Shown: positions 52,401 through 60,414 of the stretch, one piece after another | Layout: each line of letters begins with the position of its first letter | How positions within the stretch are numbered: the stretch's first letter is position 1 | Source: Serripes groenlandicus | Taxonomy: Eukaryota > Mollusca > Bivalvia > Cardiida > Cardiidae | Direction: 5' to 3' | NCBI GenBank assembly: GCA_031761405.1 | Contig: JASEVX010000008.1 | Location: 42,139,241-42,203,240, forward strand | Length of the DNA: 64,000 bases | Position numbers and translations under genes: made by a program | The notes under the pieces: model-generated | What the model was told of the DNA's origin: nothing | The model's input: the letters and a program-made list of their open reading frames with translations, nothing else | Databases searched by the model: none

Positions 52401-55400
52401 GTACCCACATCATAGGATTTGGTTAGATAATAAGAGAGATATTGTGGGGAGAGGAGCTGTATATCCCTCCTTATCTGGACCTCTGCCACATTAAACAAAT
52501 TAGCAGAAGACGACTTCAAAACCATCTAACTTAAAATATGGTTAAATTCTATAAATGAAAATTTAATCATTGAATGAGCAATTTTTCCTTTTGCCACAAA
52601 ATTCTGTGCATTCTATGTTGGAAAGGGTTAAGAATCTTCTGGTTTTGAAAACATTGTGGAAGAAAAAAACTATATCTGGGAGTATGAAAATGTCTTCAAT
52701 AAACAACATGATATTGTGAACGAAAGGAGAAATTACTCATAATGAACAATTTCTACTTTTGCCAAAATGTTTTCCATTCTATTCAACAATTATATCCTCA
52801 TTTATAGAGATTTTCAATAGTTTTACCTAAATGTTTTCAGAATCTTCAGCTGCATATTTGTTGTATGTGAGGATGGGTTAATGTTATGATGATAATTTTT
52901 ATTGTGAAGCCCTTTAGCTTTAATGCTTTAAAAATGTATTACTGTACCTTCAGGTGTTGCACCTACTGCAGCTTGCCTTTGGTCATGCAGTTGTTGTTGT
53001 AATCTTTTATGTCTTTGCTCTGCGTGTTGAATCTGTAATTGATTATACACATTTTTTCCCTTTCCCATATATAGACACATTCTGACACTTTGCAGCAGAT
53101 AACTTTTGAAAACTTTAAAACCTTTATTCAAGAATCATCCTTCCTTTTAGAGAGATATTCCATATGTTTGCCAAGATGTTCTAAAAGTCGTTTGCTGCAA
53201 AGTCAGAAGGCAAAGAAGTAAGCCCACCAACTTCTTTGAAGTTTGAGGAAAAAAACAACAATTAAGGCATTTCATTCAAACAATGACCTTGTCTTATGAA
53301 AACTAACCATGTGACATAATATTCATTCAAAAGTTTTTAATCTAGGCTATCTTACTATGACCTTTGGTTACTAAATGTTGTCCTACACACAATTGATTGA
53401 AAGAAAACTGTTATTTTATTAAAACAAGCAGAAAGTTAACCCTATCAAAAATACAATTAACCTACATCAGATGACATTGAAAACATAAATGAAAATATAT
53501 GGAAAATCTCTACTAGGGAACATTTAATTATTGTAAAGAGTTGAAAACATTGTGGCAAAAGAAGAAATCGCTCACCATGAGCAATTTCTATTGTAGTCAT
53601 TATGTATTCAAATTTCATCTGAAGTCATCTGCATGAGGTGAAAATGATAAGAGTTTGAATAGGAACTCTTAACTGAGATAAATTACTCATCCTTCTATCT
53701 AAGTTCCCCATACAGGCTGGATTGAATGTTTGAATGGTGTTTTACAATATAGTATTCCAGGTATATTATGGTGTTTCCTAAATAAATTGCAAATACTGCA
53801 GGTAAGATTATCCTGACACCAGGGTATCAGTTGTTATGCTTTTCGCACAATACTGAGAGACAAGGAGGGAAACCACCGTAACCATTTTCAAAGTCTTCAG
53901 TATGACCTGATCCTGGATAAAACAACTACACTGCTGAGTACTTAAGTATGAAGACTGATGTATGAGTACTTAAGTGGAAGACAATGGTACAGAGGTAGAG
54001 CGTCGGACTCTTATACCAAAGGTCCCGGGTTCGAATCCCGTGATGAGCAGGTTCTGCCTTTGGGATTTTTCCACACAAACGGCGCGAGTACTGGTTAAGT
54101 TTCCAGGAAGCAGACATCGAGCGTGATTAATATAAGCTTAAAGCTTGTTTCGCAATCAATGTAAAATAAATAAGTTTAAACTTTAAACTTACTTAAGTAT
54201 AAGATAATAATTTACCAGATTTCAGTTATATCATGGTGTTTCTTAAGTAAATCCCCAGTACTACTGGTAAGTTTACCCTTATACCATCGCATCAGTTGTT
54301 AATTATGCTTTTCACACAATCCTGAGAGACAAGGAGGGAAACCATCGCTACCATTTTCAAAGTCATTCGTATGACCTTATCCCATATGAAACCCAAGTCT
54401 CCCGGTCTCAAGTTGGATGCTCTAATCACTGCACCGCTGAGTTTTTATGTATAAGATAATAACTTACCAGTGTTATCTGTTCTTGTTTTTGAGCTGCAAG
54501 TTTCTTTTCTTTGTCTCGCTCCATGCGAAGATTCTTTGCAACATTCATCATGGTGTTGGCATTGGGATGTTGTTCCACCTGTTATTATAATTAACACTTT
54601 CCCTCATACGACAATTCTGCAGCAGATGACTTTGAACATATTTTGTCAAAAAGTAGAAAATCTCTATAATTGAATGGATAACCTTAAATATGATATGACT
54701 TAAAGTGGAAAACATTGTGGCAAAAGGAGAAATTGCTCATTTTGAGCAATTTCTTCTTTTGTCAGTATGTTTTCAAAAAGCTGTCTGCTGCAGAGGCGTC
54801 CGAAAGTATATATATGAGGGAAAGGGTTAACACTTTTTCATGATGTTCTATTTTCAAAGTCATCTACTTGAAACAGTTGATTGTAATTTTATGATTAGGA
54901 AAATAAGATTTTACTTTGTGATAATTTACTGGTGAATATATATGCTGTTTTGGTATTCAAAGGGTTCTAGCAAGAGTAAGTAAACCCTTTCTTATCCCTT
55001 TCCCACATACAACAACTCTGCAGCAGATGACTCTCTATGAATGACAGAACAACTATTGAAAACAGTTGAAAACATTGTGGCAAAAGGAAAAATTGCTCAT
55101 TATATGCACTCTCTCCTTTTGTCACCATGTTTTTAAAATATTCTGCTGCAGAGGCCTCATAAAACGTCTGTATGAGGGAAAGTGTAATTTCTCTTATTAC
55201 CTAACCAAACCCTGTGAAGATTATTTTGAATATCCACAGCATAGGGTTTAATGGTCAAATACGGATATAAGATTGTGGAATGAGCAAATTATCTACAGCT
55301 CTGGTGTTTACATGATAAGAAAATCTTATTTTGAAGGCATAAGGCCCGAGTTCTTAATACATATATAGGAATCCGCTGTGGTCGAGTGGTTGGCGTCGGG

Positions 55401-57447
55401 GATTTCGAAACCAGGTGTCCCGGGTTTGATCCCCAGTCGCGGCACTACGGTCATGGTGGAGTGCCCTTGGGCAAGGCACATTTTCTAGCCTAGTACTGGT
55501 TTGATTACCCAGGGATCATGAATAATTAAATTTAATTGCGCGCTAAATGACCTTAGCTGTGGATGCGCCATAAAACAATATACATTCATTCATTCTTAAT
55601 ACATATACAACAATTCTGCAGCAGTCTACTTTAATAGCATCCTAGCATAAATATGGCAAATCTCAATCAATGAAAGTATAAATTTGAAATAAGAGTTGAA
55701 AACATTGCTGCAAAAAGAAAAAGTTCTTCTGTTGAATCTTTATTTTTAAAGGGTAACTGCTTCAGATGTGTCTGCAAGTGGGAACGAATAAAATGGAAAA
55801 TATATCAAATGCATTGATAAGGGAATAAGGATACACTAAACAGAACTACTTATTGTAGGATGACTATTGTTGGATTTTAAACAGTATTTATTATTTGAAG
55901 AGATTTTAACACTTATCCTGCTGATTTCAATCAGCATTGACTTTTAGCAAGTTTTTACACATTTATGAAGTAAAAAACAGTGTAGAAAAGAATAAGACCA
56001 TGAATGTGCAGATCGATCTAGGTCTATAGTGTTCAAAAGTGTGGATTTAACCCTTTCCCTCATATAGACGCTTTCTGACGCCTCTGCTGCAGACGGCTTT
56101 TTGAAAACATAGTGACAAAAGAAGAAATTGCACAAAACGTGCAATTTCTCCTTTTGCCACAATGTTTTCCACTTTTTGTCATAGGTTATCCATTCAATTA
56201 TGGAGATTTTCCATGTTTTGACAAAATATGTTCAAAGTCGTCTGCTGCAGAATTGTTGTATGGTGGAAAGGGTTAAAGTCTGACATTGCATATGGAACAC
56301 ATAAAGCTGAATAATGCTTCAGTCATAATTTAATCTGTCTTCTATTTTGAATAGATGCATAGAATAAATAAACATCTGTAATATGAAGACAATAAAAATA
56401 TAGATGAAGGCTGTAATAAGTATGAAAATAAGAAATCATAAATCACTGGAAAAGCATTTTAACAAACCTTTCTCTTGAGTCTTTCTATCCTTTTCAGCAG
56501 CTGTTCTTTTTCATCCTCCATGTTTGAGATGTCTTTTCTAATTTCAGTTGTGTTGTAGCCCGCATTCTTAAGATTTTCAGCCTGTTTGTGCTGCTCCTTG
56601 AATCCTTCTATCAGTTCTTCATACTGAAAATTTAAATTACCATTTACATGGTATGATATTTTTGCTCTTGTCTGCTGATAGCACAGTTCAGCTTACAAAC
56701 GTATGTTGACGTATCAGGAGCAGACGTCTTTAGAAAACATTGTGCCGAAAAGGAAAACATGCTCATAATGAAAAAATTAAATGTTTGCACAATGTTTCAG
56801 CCCTTTTCATAGATTATATTTCTATTTCCAGAGATTTTTTCAAAGTCTTCTGCAGGTGCATGTTTGTTGAATTTGTTTCACAAGTGGCTATGCCATGAGT
56901 AAAAAAATAATTGTATTTGTGTTTACAAATGGAAATAAATTATCTTTCTTTCAAAGTTCAAAACAGTGAGTTTAGCAGGATTTAATTCATTATTATTTCT
57001 CAATAAAACATTGAAAAGCATGTTATCAACTCTTTCCCACATATAGACACCGTATGATGCCTCTGAAGCAGATGACTTTTGAAATGATTGTGTCAACAAA
57101 AGAAATTGCTCATTATGAGCAATTTCTCCATTTGCCACAATAATTTCAACTCTATTCAATATTCATACTATCATTTATAGAGATTTTCTATATTTTGGAC
57201 ATGTTGATTGCAGTGTCGTCTGCTGCAGATTTACAGTATGTGGGAAAGAGTAAATCAATATAATACCTGTGAAAACAGATCCTGCATCTGATCCTCTCCC
57301 ATGATATCTCCAGGGACCTCCACCTTGACCAGGTATTTGGCCAGGTATGCTCGCTTTTGTAAGGTTGGAATGTTCTTCAACAGCCATTCCATGATGTGGT
57401 AGACGACCGGCTTTGCTCCCTGTACCAAACCAGATCGGAATGTACTC
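43218..57447 (-). CDS. IFT81: Intraflagellar transport protein 81, last 11 exons (595 aa seen)
   Basis: Eleven minus-strand exons join in phase: 57267-57447, 56468-56623, 54468-54578, 52948-53032, 51741-51904, 50193-50288, 49074-49223, 46924-47073, 46172-46390, 44063-44307, 43218-43449. The product starts [16 protein letters not shown], the last part of the N-terminal CH-like domain, and continues as a long coiled-coil rod ([95 protein letters not shown]) to LEDDRLVL and TAA. Human IFT81 is 676 aa, so about 84 N-terminal residues are missing; no exon for them was seen up to 64000. IFT81 works with IFT74 in IFT complex B and carries tubulin into growing cilia; its N-terminal domain contacts tubulin. 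The gene indicates ciliated cells and is expected to be single copy. Confidence 0.96.
43745..44035 (+). mobile_element. SINE-D, tRNA-like head with a distinct body
   Basis: Head TTAGTCCCTATCAATGATAA and GAGTTTGAATCTCAA, then GGTAGCCAATTGCATGGGAA and GCTGTGTGGAATACTG, ending ACTGAAAAACTGTTAAAAG and CAAATCAATCAG. The last part resembles the SINE-A 3' end. A body fragment is at 57650. Confidence 0.65.
44063..44307 (-). CDS. IFT81: IFT81 exon, second last
   Basis: Acceptor CTGTTTCTTTCAG, donor GTATAG. Encodes [20 protein letters not shown] to [18 protein letters not shown] plus AG. Confidence 0.94.
44394..45215 (+). mobile_element. AGCTC element with five units of about 160 bp
   Basis: It starts TTTTAGCTCTACTGGCCAAA with palindrome CTGGCCAAAGGCCAG, then a GTGCGTCCGTCCGTCC run. 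Units carry CACGATACAGTCTTCACTTT, CAACCAAACTTATACAGTAG and ACTGGATTATGGCCCTTGAA. It ends CCAGTAGAGCATAGGCCCTC and ATGGGCCTCTTGTTT. GCTCTACTGG at the start and CCAGTAGAGC near the end are inverse. Confidence 0.85.
45216..45425 (-). mobile_element. SINE-A, diverged
   Basis: The plus strand shows TTCAGTTATATCACAGCG, TTACCAGTACTTCTGAGC, GTTGTTATGCTAACCC, GTCTTTGGTATGATC and GGCAGATGCTCTACC. It directly abuts the 3' end of the previous element. Confidence 0.75.
45555..45670 (-). mobile_element. SINE-C head and body start
   Basis: On the minus strand the head GTAGTGCAATGGTAGAGCAT and GGGGTTCGAAACC is followed by GGCACGATACTGGTTAAGTC, which is the SINE-C body. Confidence 0.7.
45728..45867. mobile_element. 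TTAA-MITE with internal deletion
   Basis: TTAACCCTTTCCCTCATATA, then a jump from CTGATGCC to TTTTTGTCATAGGTTATC, ending ATGAGGGATAGGG then TTAA. Confidence 0.85.
45941..46145. mobile_element. TTAA-MITE, full length, 26 bp from an IFT81 exon
   Basis: It opens TTAACCCCTTCCCTCATATA and closes CGTATGAGGGAAATGG then TTAA. It lies just inside the intron after the exon 46172-46390 donor. Confidence 0.87.
46172..46390 (-). CDS. IFT81: IFT81 exon, third last
   Basis: Acceptor TGTACTTTTCAG, donor GTGAGT. Encodes [20 protein letters not shown] to [15 protein letters not shown]. Confidence 0.94.
46632..46860. mobile_element. TTAA-MITE, diverged
   Basis: ACATCTTCCCACATACAATA to CATGACGGAAAGAGTAAAA; the core GAAATTGCTCATTTATGAGC is kept. 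Confidence 0.7.
46924..47073 (-). CDS. IFT81: IFT81 exon
   Basis: Acceptor ATCATTTTACAG, donor GTATGT. Encodes [20 protein letters not shown] to [11 protein letters not shown], 50 codons, phase 0 at both ends. Confidence 0.95.
47165..48268 (-). mobile_element. Array element with units of about 130-160 bp
   Basis: It begins AACAAGAGTTGTCGGAGGAC, the inverse of the CTCTTGTT terminus. Units carry GACAGAAAAGGGGCAATAAC, TATTTGGATTATCCCCCTTT, GTGAACCCATCA and TTGTCAGAAGTTTCAATCCA. A GACGGACAGACAGACAGACA run sits at 47948-47971 with an internal rearrangement (47975-48020). Confidence 0.8.
48269..49020 (-). mobile_element. AGCTC element, inverse of 15936-17389, with four 175-bp units
   Basis: Its end CGTACTGGCGAGCTAAAAA (49000-49019) is the inverse of the intron 1 start. 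Units contain TGACCTTGACCTTGACCCAG. It abuts or interrupts the 47165 element at GATATAACTTGACC. Confidence 0.85.
49074..49223 (-). CDS. IFT81: IFT81 exon
   Basis: Acceptor CAATATTTTTAG, donor GTGAGT. Encodes [20 protein letters not shown] to [10 protein letters not shown], 50 codons. Confidence 0.95.
49266..49475. mobile_element. TTAA-MITE, full length, 43 bp from an IFT81 exon
   Basis: It opens TTAACCCTTTCCCTCATACG and closes TATATGAGGGAAAGGG then TTAA. The left arm of the core is deleted. Confidence 0.88.
49803..50117. mobile_element. TTAA-MITE interrupted by a nested element
   Basis: TTAACCCTTTCCCACATACA starts the host copy, which resumes after the insert with AAGTCAAGCTAAAAATGGAA and ends GTATGTGGGAAAGGGTGA. 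Confidence 0.82.
49858..50011. mobile_element. Nested element with AACAAGAGC inverted ends
   Basis: AAAAACAAGAGCACC and AGCTCTTGTTTTTTT are inverse ends. The interior includes TAGCTGAGCTAAAC and a CGCTACCACCACCGCCGCCG stretch. Confidence 0.65.
50193..50288 (-). CDS. IFT81: IFT81 exon
   Basis: Acceptor TTTTCTTTATAG, donor GTACAG. Encodes [20 protein letters not shown] to [10 protein letters not shown], 32 codons. Confidence 0.95.
50378..50815. mobile_element. TTAA-MITE interrupted by a second nested element
   Basis: TTAAACCCATTTTTAACCTT with CATCTGCAGCAGACACTTTG starts the host; it resumes at about 50691 with ATTATTGAATAGAATTCATT and GTGGCAAAAGACAAATCG. The ends are eroded. Confidence 0.65.
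50456..50690. mobile_element. Nested repeat with GGCCGGATTG and CAATCCGGCC ends
   Basis: ACAAGAAACCGCTGAAGACG then GGCCGGATTGTCGGCAATTT is matched near the right end by AGAGCAATCCGGCC. It contains AAGGTCAAGGTCAAAGTAAC. Confidence 0.6.
50830..51503. other. IFT81 intron sequence, nothing recognised
   Basis: No element ends, repeats or exons recognised. Confidence 0.35.
51504..51720. mobile_element. TTAA-MITE, full length, 20 bp from an IFT81 exon
   Basis: It opens TTAACCCTTTCCCACATATA and closes TTGTATGTGGGAAGGATA. It lies just past the donor of exon 51741-51904. Confidence 0.85.
51741..51904 (-). CDS. IFT81: IFT81 exon
   Basis: Acceptor TTTGTGTATAG, donor GTGGCT. Encodes [20 protein letters not shown] to [18 protein letters not shown]. 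Confidence 0.95.
51923..52051. mobile_element. TTAA-MITE, internally deleted
   Basis: AATTACCCTTTGCCACATGA to TTCATATGTGGGAAAGAGTC, 18 bp upstream of the exon 51741-51904 acceptor. Confidence 0.72.
52285..52450. mobile_element. PAL element, best-preserved copy
   Basis: AATCCTATGTTGTGGGTACT at 52347 and its inverse AGTACCCACATCATAGGATT ending 52419 enclose CAAAAGAATTGTCTCAATGA and GACAATTCTTTTG, a 73-base hairpin with one mismatch. Confidence 0.85.
52490..52631. mobile_element. TTAA-MITE, truncated
   Basis: GCCACATTAAACAAATTAGC to CTATGTTGGAAAGGG then TTAA. Confidence 0.72.
52640..52880. mobile_element. TTAA-MITE, diverged
   Basis: GAAAGGAGAAATTACTCATA, TTTGCCAAAATGTTTTCCAT and GTTGTATGTGAGGATGGG then TTAA. 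Confidence 0.7.
52948..53032 (-). CDS. IFT81: IFT81 exon
   Basis: Acceptor ATCAATTACAG region, donor GTACAG. Encodes [20 protein letters not shown] and AAVGATPE plus one base. Confidence 0.94.
53053..53215. mobile_element. TTAA-MITE, internally deleted
   Basis: TTCCCTTTCCCATATATAGA to AGTCGTTTGCTGCAAAGTC, 21 bp upstream of the exon 52948-53032 acceptor. Confidence 0.7.
53437..53650. mobile_element. TTAA-MITE, diverged
   Basis: TTAACCCTATCAAAAATACA to CATGAGGTGAAAATGATAA; core GAAATCGCTCACCATGAGCA. Confidence 0.72.
53735..53945 (-). mobile_element. SINE-A, diverged
   Basis: The plus strand reads TATTATGGTGTTTCCTAAAT, CTGACACCAGGGTATCAGTT, GACAAGGAGGGAAACCACCG and GTCTTCAGTATGACCTGATC. Confidence 0.8.
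53970..54185 (+). mobile_element. SINE-C, full length
   Basis: TRNA-like head with A box ATGGTACAGAGGTAGAGCGT and B box GGGTTCGAATCCCG, then ACGGCGCGAGTACTGGTTAA, TCCAGGAAGCAGACATCGAG and AATATAAGCTTAAAGCTTG, ending in an AAATAAATAAG tail. The head is close to a true tRNA (anticodon-stem region GGACTCTTATACC), but the fixed body marks it as a SINE. Confidence 0.85.
54215..54450 (-). mobile_element. SINE-A, full length
   Basis: The plus strand shows TCAGTTATATCATGGTGTTT, GTACTACTGGTAAGTTTACC, AAGGAGGGAAACCATCGCTA and GATGCTCTAATCACTGCACC, the last being the A-box end. It sits 18 bp past an IFT81 donor. Confidence 0.83.
54468..54578 (-). CDS. IFT81: IFT81 exon
   Basis: Acceptor TATAATAACAG, donor GTAAGT. 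Encodes [20 protein letters not shown] to [11 protein letters not shown], 37 codons. Confidence 0.94.
54591..54830. mobile_element. TTAA-MITE, full length, 12 bp before an IFT81 acceptor
   Basis: It opens TTAACACTTTCCCTCATACG and closes TATATGAGGGAAAGGG then TTAA. On the minus strand its end …GGGAAAGTGTTAAT runs into the splice acceptor. Confidence 0.9.
54993..55190. mobile_element. TTAA-MITE, full length, diverged
   Basis: It opens ATCCCTTTCCCACATACAAC and closes TCTGTATGAGGGAAAGTGTA. Confidence 0.8.
55195..55305. mobile_element. PAL element, hairpin core partly lost
   Basis: TTACCTAACCAAACCCTGTG and TATCCACAGCATAGGGTTTA are the arms; the CTCAAAAGAAT core is reduced. Confidence 0.65.
55366..55592 (+). 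mobile_element. SINE-B, full length with 15-bp target duplication
   Basis: TTCTTAATACATATA is duplicated at 55351-55365 and 55593-55607. The 227-bp insert has a tRNA-Ser-like head (A box TGGTCGAGTGGTTGGCGTC, B box GGGTTTGATCCCC), a body GAGTGCCCTTGGGCAAGGCA, CTAGTACTGGTTTGATTACC and GCGCGCTAAATGACCTTAGC, and a CATTCATT tail. It interrupts the left end of a TTAA-MITE. Confidence 0.93.
55597..55790. mobile_element. TTAA-MITE, diverged
   Basis: ATACAACAATTCTGCAGCAG to GTCTGCAAGTGGGAACGAAT. The left end is cut by SINE-B. Confidence 0.7.
56047..56276. mobile_element. TTAA-MITE, full length, close to consensus
   Basis: It opens TTAACCCTTTCCCTCATATA and closes GTATGGTGGAAAGGG then TTAA. Core AATTGCACAAAACGTGCAAT inside an arm pair ACAAAAGAAG and CTCCTTTTGC. 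Confidence 0.92.
56468..56623 (-). CDS. IFT81: IFT81 exon
   Basis: Acceptor TTTAAATTTTCAG, donor GTTTGT. Encodes [20 protein letters not shown] to [15 protein letters not shown], 52 codons. Confidence 0.95.
56700..56880. mobile_element. TTAA-MITE remnant
   Basis: GAGCAGACGTCTTTAGAAAA, GGAAAACATGCTCATAATGA and TTCAAAGTCTTCTGCAGG survive. Confidence 0.55.
57027..57254. mobile_element. TTAA-MITE, full length, 12 bp after an IFT81 donor
   Basis: It opens ATCAACTCTTTCCCACATAT and closes AGTATGTGGGAAAGAGTAA. Core AATTGCTCATTATGAGCAAT. Confidence 0.85.
57267..57447 (-). CDS. IFT81: IFT81, first exon in the window
   Basis: Acceptor ACTACCAATAG, donor GTATTA. It begins with one base completing Met, then [20 protein letters not shown], the end of the CH-like domain, to [13 protein letters not shown] second CAG at 57420-57422 could act as an alternative acceptor, dropping nine residues in frame (28 nt would break frame, so the upstream site is preferred). 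Confidence 0.92.
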
Positions 57448-57649
57448 CTATTGGTAGTAAAATATACACAAGTTATACCGTATCAGACAGAATGGGATCT
57501 TATTGCAGATTTAACCAGTTAATACTCCGGATGAGCCTGTGCATTATATTCAAAGTTTTCTGTGTCTGCCTTCATGAAGCATAGAATAATAATGGATGTA
57601 ACCTTTGACAAAGAAAATTAGAAATGTAGCACACAACTGTATGGGACGA

Positions 57650-58120
57650 CTACAAATGGATATGAGAAGGTAACCAGTTGCCTGGGAATAATGTTGTGTG
57701 GAATACCAGGCGGAAAAAAAGCACCAGGAAACAAATGGTTAGGTGAACTGGCTGCCTTGATACATGTACTATAACTGGAATACTATTAAACCAGGAGAGA
57801 AATTTAATAAGCTACAACAAGCTTCCATTTCAATATTTTTTTGTTAAAAATGTGTTGTTAATCATTAAAATAAAATATGTTTAATTTAAACAAGGGGCTG
57901 CATCTGCCACTAAAAGATTTTGAGTCCATGGCTGCGCAACACTCTTTCCAACAATTTACAAATGTCATTGTGACCAGGGTCATTTGTCTTATTCAGTTAC
58001 CAGGGAAGTATGTTATTTTTGAGTATTTTTTTAGAGTCAAGAAACACAGTAGGTAAACTGGCAACTGTGATATGACTGAGTCACTGTTGAAAACAAAGTT
58101 ACACCCAAATTAATGAATGC
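57650..58120 (+). mobile_element. Two SINE-D body fragments
   Basis: GGTAACCAGTTGCCTGGGAA with GTTGTGTGGAATACCAGG (about 57670), and CAGTTACCAGGGAAGTATG with GGTAAACTGGCAACTGTGAT (about 57996), match the 43745 copy in order. Confidence 0.5.
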
Positions 58121-59165
58121 ACAAATCAAAAAAAAATATTGATCTATCTTTTCTTTTCTTATTTACTTAAAATGGATCTTATTTAAAACCTATCATGAAA
58201 AGAATGCAAAATCTGAACAAAGGAAGTATAATTCGAACACAATACTAGAAAACAATTTCTGAGAAATGAAACTAGTGCTCAGTATGCAGCTATTTTGTTT
58301 CTCACTAAGTTTTCAAATGTGCTCTGCATTGAAATTAATCTGTTTCAATCAGGGAAATGAAGAAGATATTTTGTTTTAAAAAAAAATCATTTATGTGTGT
58401 ACAATAATTATTGTGAAAATTAAATAGTTCTTTGAAATATTAGGATTTCGGCACAAACATTTTACAAAACATGAAAGCGTATCAACCATAGTTTAACTTT
58501 AAAAAATAATTAATTGCTAACTATGTAATTCAAACCGTTAACAATAACATAGATAAAAACATTTAAAGAATCATCAATGGAAACTTTCAAGAAAAACAAA
58601 AGGGGGAGCCATGACGGCCCAGGATTGCTCACATGGGACTTTATAAGTCTAAGAAATTGTTTCCAATTTGAGAAAGTCATTTCTGTGATGAAAAAAATGA
58701 AATATTTGTAATATTAGGCAGGAAAACTAAAACCATTGTGATGATAACACTTTTCTTTTAATGGATATTGCTTGAAAGTATACCAAATTTAAAGGGAATG
58801 TTAGAGAAATCATTTCTTGTGATTTGCTTTCATCATATTAAAGCAAATTACTGAATTAAGAAGATTGTATAGTGGCAACAAATGCTGGATCAGAAATTGT
58901 TGATGATACACAACACACAATTATGAACACAGGGTGATCACAAGAGCTCAGCTAGCTTTCGTACTTCGTACTCAAGATAAGCTAAAACTGAAAACGTATC
59001 TCAACAAAACAGCACCAGGTGTGCCTAAGTGTCACTCACCGATTTGCTATTGATCTATATGACAAAATAATTTTGCAAAGTATAAATACATTTTAGTAAT
59101 GTTTATTTTATCTTAATATTTTTCACCAAATATTATTAAAATAAAATACATGTACATCTAAAATC
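58121..59165. other. IFT81 5' intron region, almost nothing recognised
   Basis: Only short element ends are seen: AAAAGGGGGAGCCATGACGG (58598) resembles the inverse GGCC terminus, and CTTTCGTACTTCGTACTC with GCTAAAA (58954-58986) resembles the AGCTC 5' end. No IFT81 N-terminal exon was found. Confidence 0.4.
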
Positions 59166-59171
59166 CATGTA

Positions 59172-59350
59172 CAGTCAAACCTGTGCTAAAGACCACCTTC
59201 GTATAGCAATTTCCTGTCTATAGCAACCATATTTAATTTCCCATTTACTCATTTTCTCCATAAATGACACTGCAATTAAAGACCACCTCCTGTGGACAAA
59301 GACCATATTGTTCTTGTCTAATGGGTGGTCCTTAGACACAGGTTGGACTG
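59172..59350. mobile_element. Tc1/mariner-like MITE, 179 bp
   Basis: CAGTCAAACCTGTGCTAAAG with ACCACC is inverse to GGTGGTCCTTAGACACAGG with TTGGACTG, and TA lies on both sides (59170-59171 and 59351-59352). Confidence 0.88.
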
Positions 59351-59614
59351 TACATGTATAGTTATAGATAAAATTGGCTTTTGCTTGCATTATCAAAACA
59401 TGATTGGCGGTCAATCAGGCATGAAATGTTAACCTTATCATATCAAAGAAGGAAGATGAGCATGAGTTCTTGACAATGCTATCATTTTAAAACTTTAAAT
59501 ATGAACTGTCTTTGATGTGTATGGAAGATAAAGCTATTGATAATGTAATCATTATAAAATTTGATTTATAAAAATCTATACGTAACTGCTAACAACACAT
59601 CAAACAATAAACTA

Positions 59615-59780
59615 CAGTCAAACTGGTGATAGCTGTCACCTCTGTTAAGCAACAAATTTGTATTAAGCAGCTACTTGAAGACTAACCAAAACAATATTTT
59701 TTTCTTTTAATTGACTTGTATTAAGTAGCCACCTGTGTTCAGAAGCCACAATCTGACTTTCTTTTGGGGAAGTTTGATTG
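59615..59780. mobile_element. Tc1/mariner-like MITE, diverged, 166 bp
   Basis: CAGTCAAACTGGTGATAGCT and GGGGAAGTTTGATTG are weak inverse ends, flanked by TA on both sides. It looks like an older relative of the 59172 element. Confidence 0.7.
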
Positions 59781-59917
59781 TACAGATAATTCACTTTGAT
59801 TACAGAATAAACTTAACATAATCAAACAATTTAATCACTATTTAACTTTTACGGACAAATATTAGTCGAACGTACAATAAACACAAATATGTATTCTAAT
59901 CTTAATCACTGAAATAC

Positions 59918-60117
59918 ATAATCCTTTCCCACTTGCACATGCATTTTGATGCATCTCATACAGACAGCTTTTTGAAAATTTGCAGCAAATGGAAAAAATG
60001 CTCATAATAAGCAATTTCTCCTTTTGCCACAATGTTTCCCACTCAATTAAAAAAATAATCTTTTATTTAATAAGATTTTCAATATTTTTGCCTTGATGTG
60101 TGTGGGAAACAGTTAAG
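59918..60117. mobile_element. TTAA-MITE, full length, diverged
   Basis: It opens TAATCCTTTCCCACTTGCAC and closes GTGTGTGGGAAACAG then TTAA. Core AAATGCTCATAATAAGCAAT. Confidence 0.78.
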
Positions 60118-60414
60118 AGCTCAGAAGGTCAGTCTCAATGAGACTTTACTTATACTATATCCTACAAAACAGTAGTCAATTCACTAATTGATCCTTTTTG
60201 TAACAGTGTTCTACTAAATGAGCACATATCTAAAAGCAAAAAGGTACACAACGGCAGTAGCTTTGTTAGGAAGGAGGAGAAAAATCAAATACAAAAGAAA
60301 AGTGCAAACACTGACCAATGATTACAAAATGATGAAAACAGATATACATTTTTATTTAAAGCAAGAAGCCAAGTTGATCCTTTTGACTGCTGGAACAGAT
60401 TTTGTGAAGCCTGT

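Noticed and set aside
53985..54055. Possible tRNA gene on the plus strand
   Set aside because: The cloverleaf-like head is followed by the SINE-C body found at 36350 without the head, so it is most likely a SINE. It is the closest of all heads to a real tRNA and is worth a covariance-model check.
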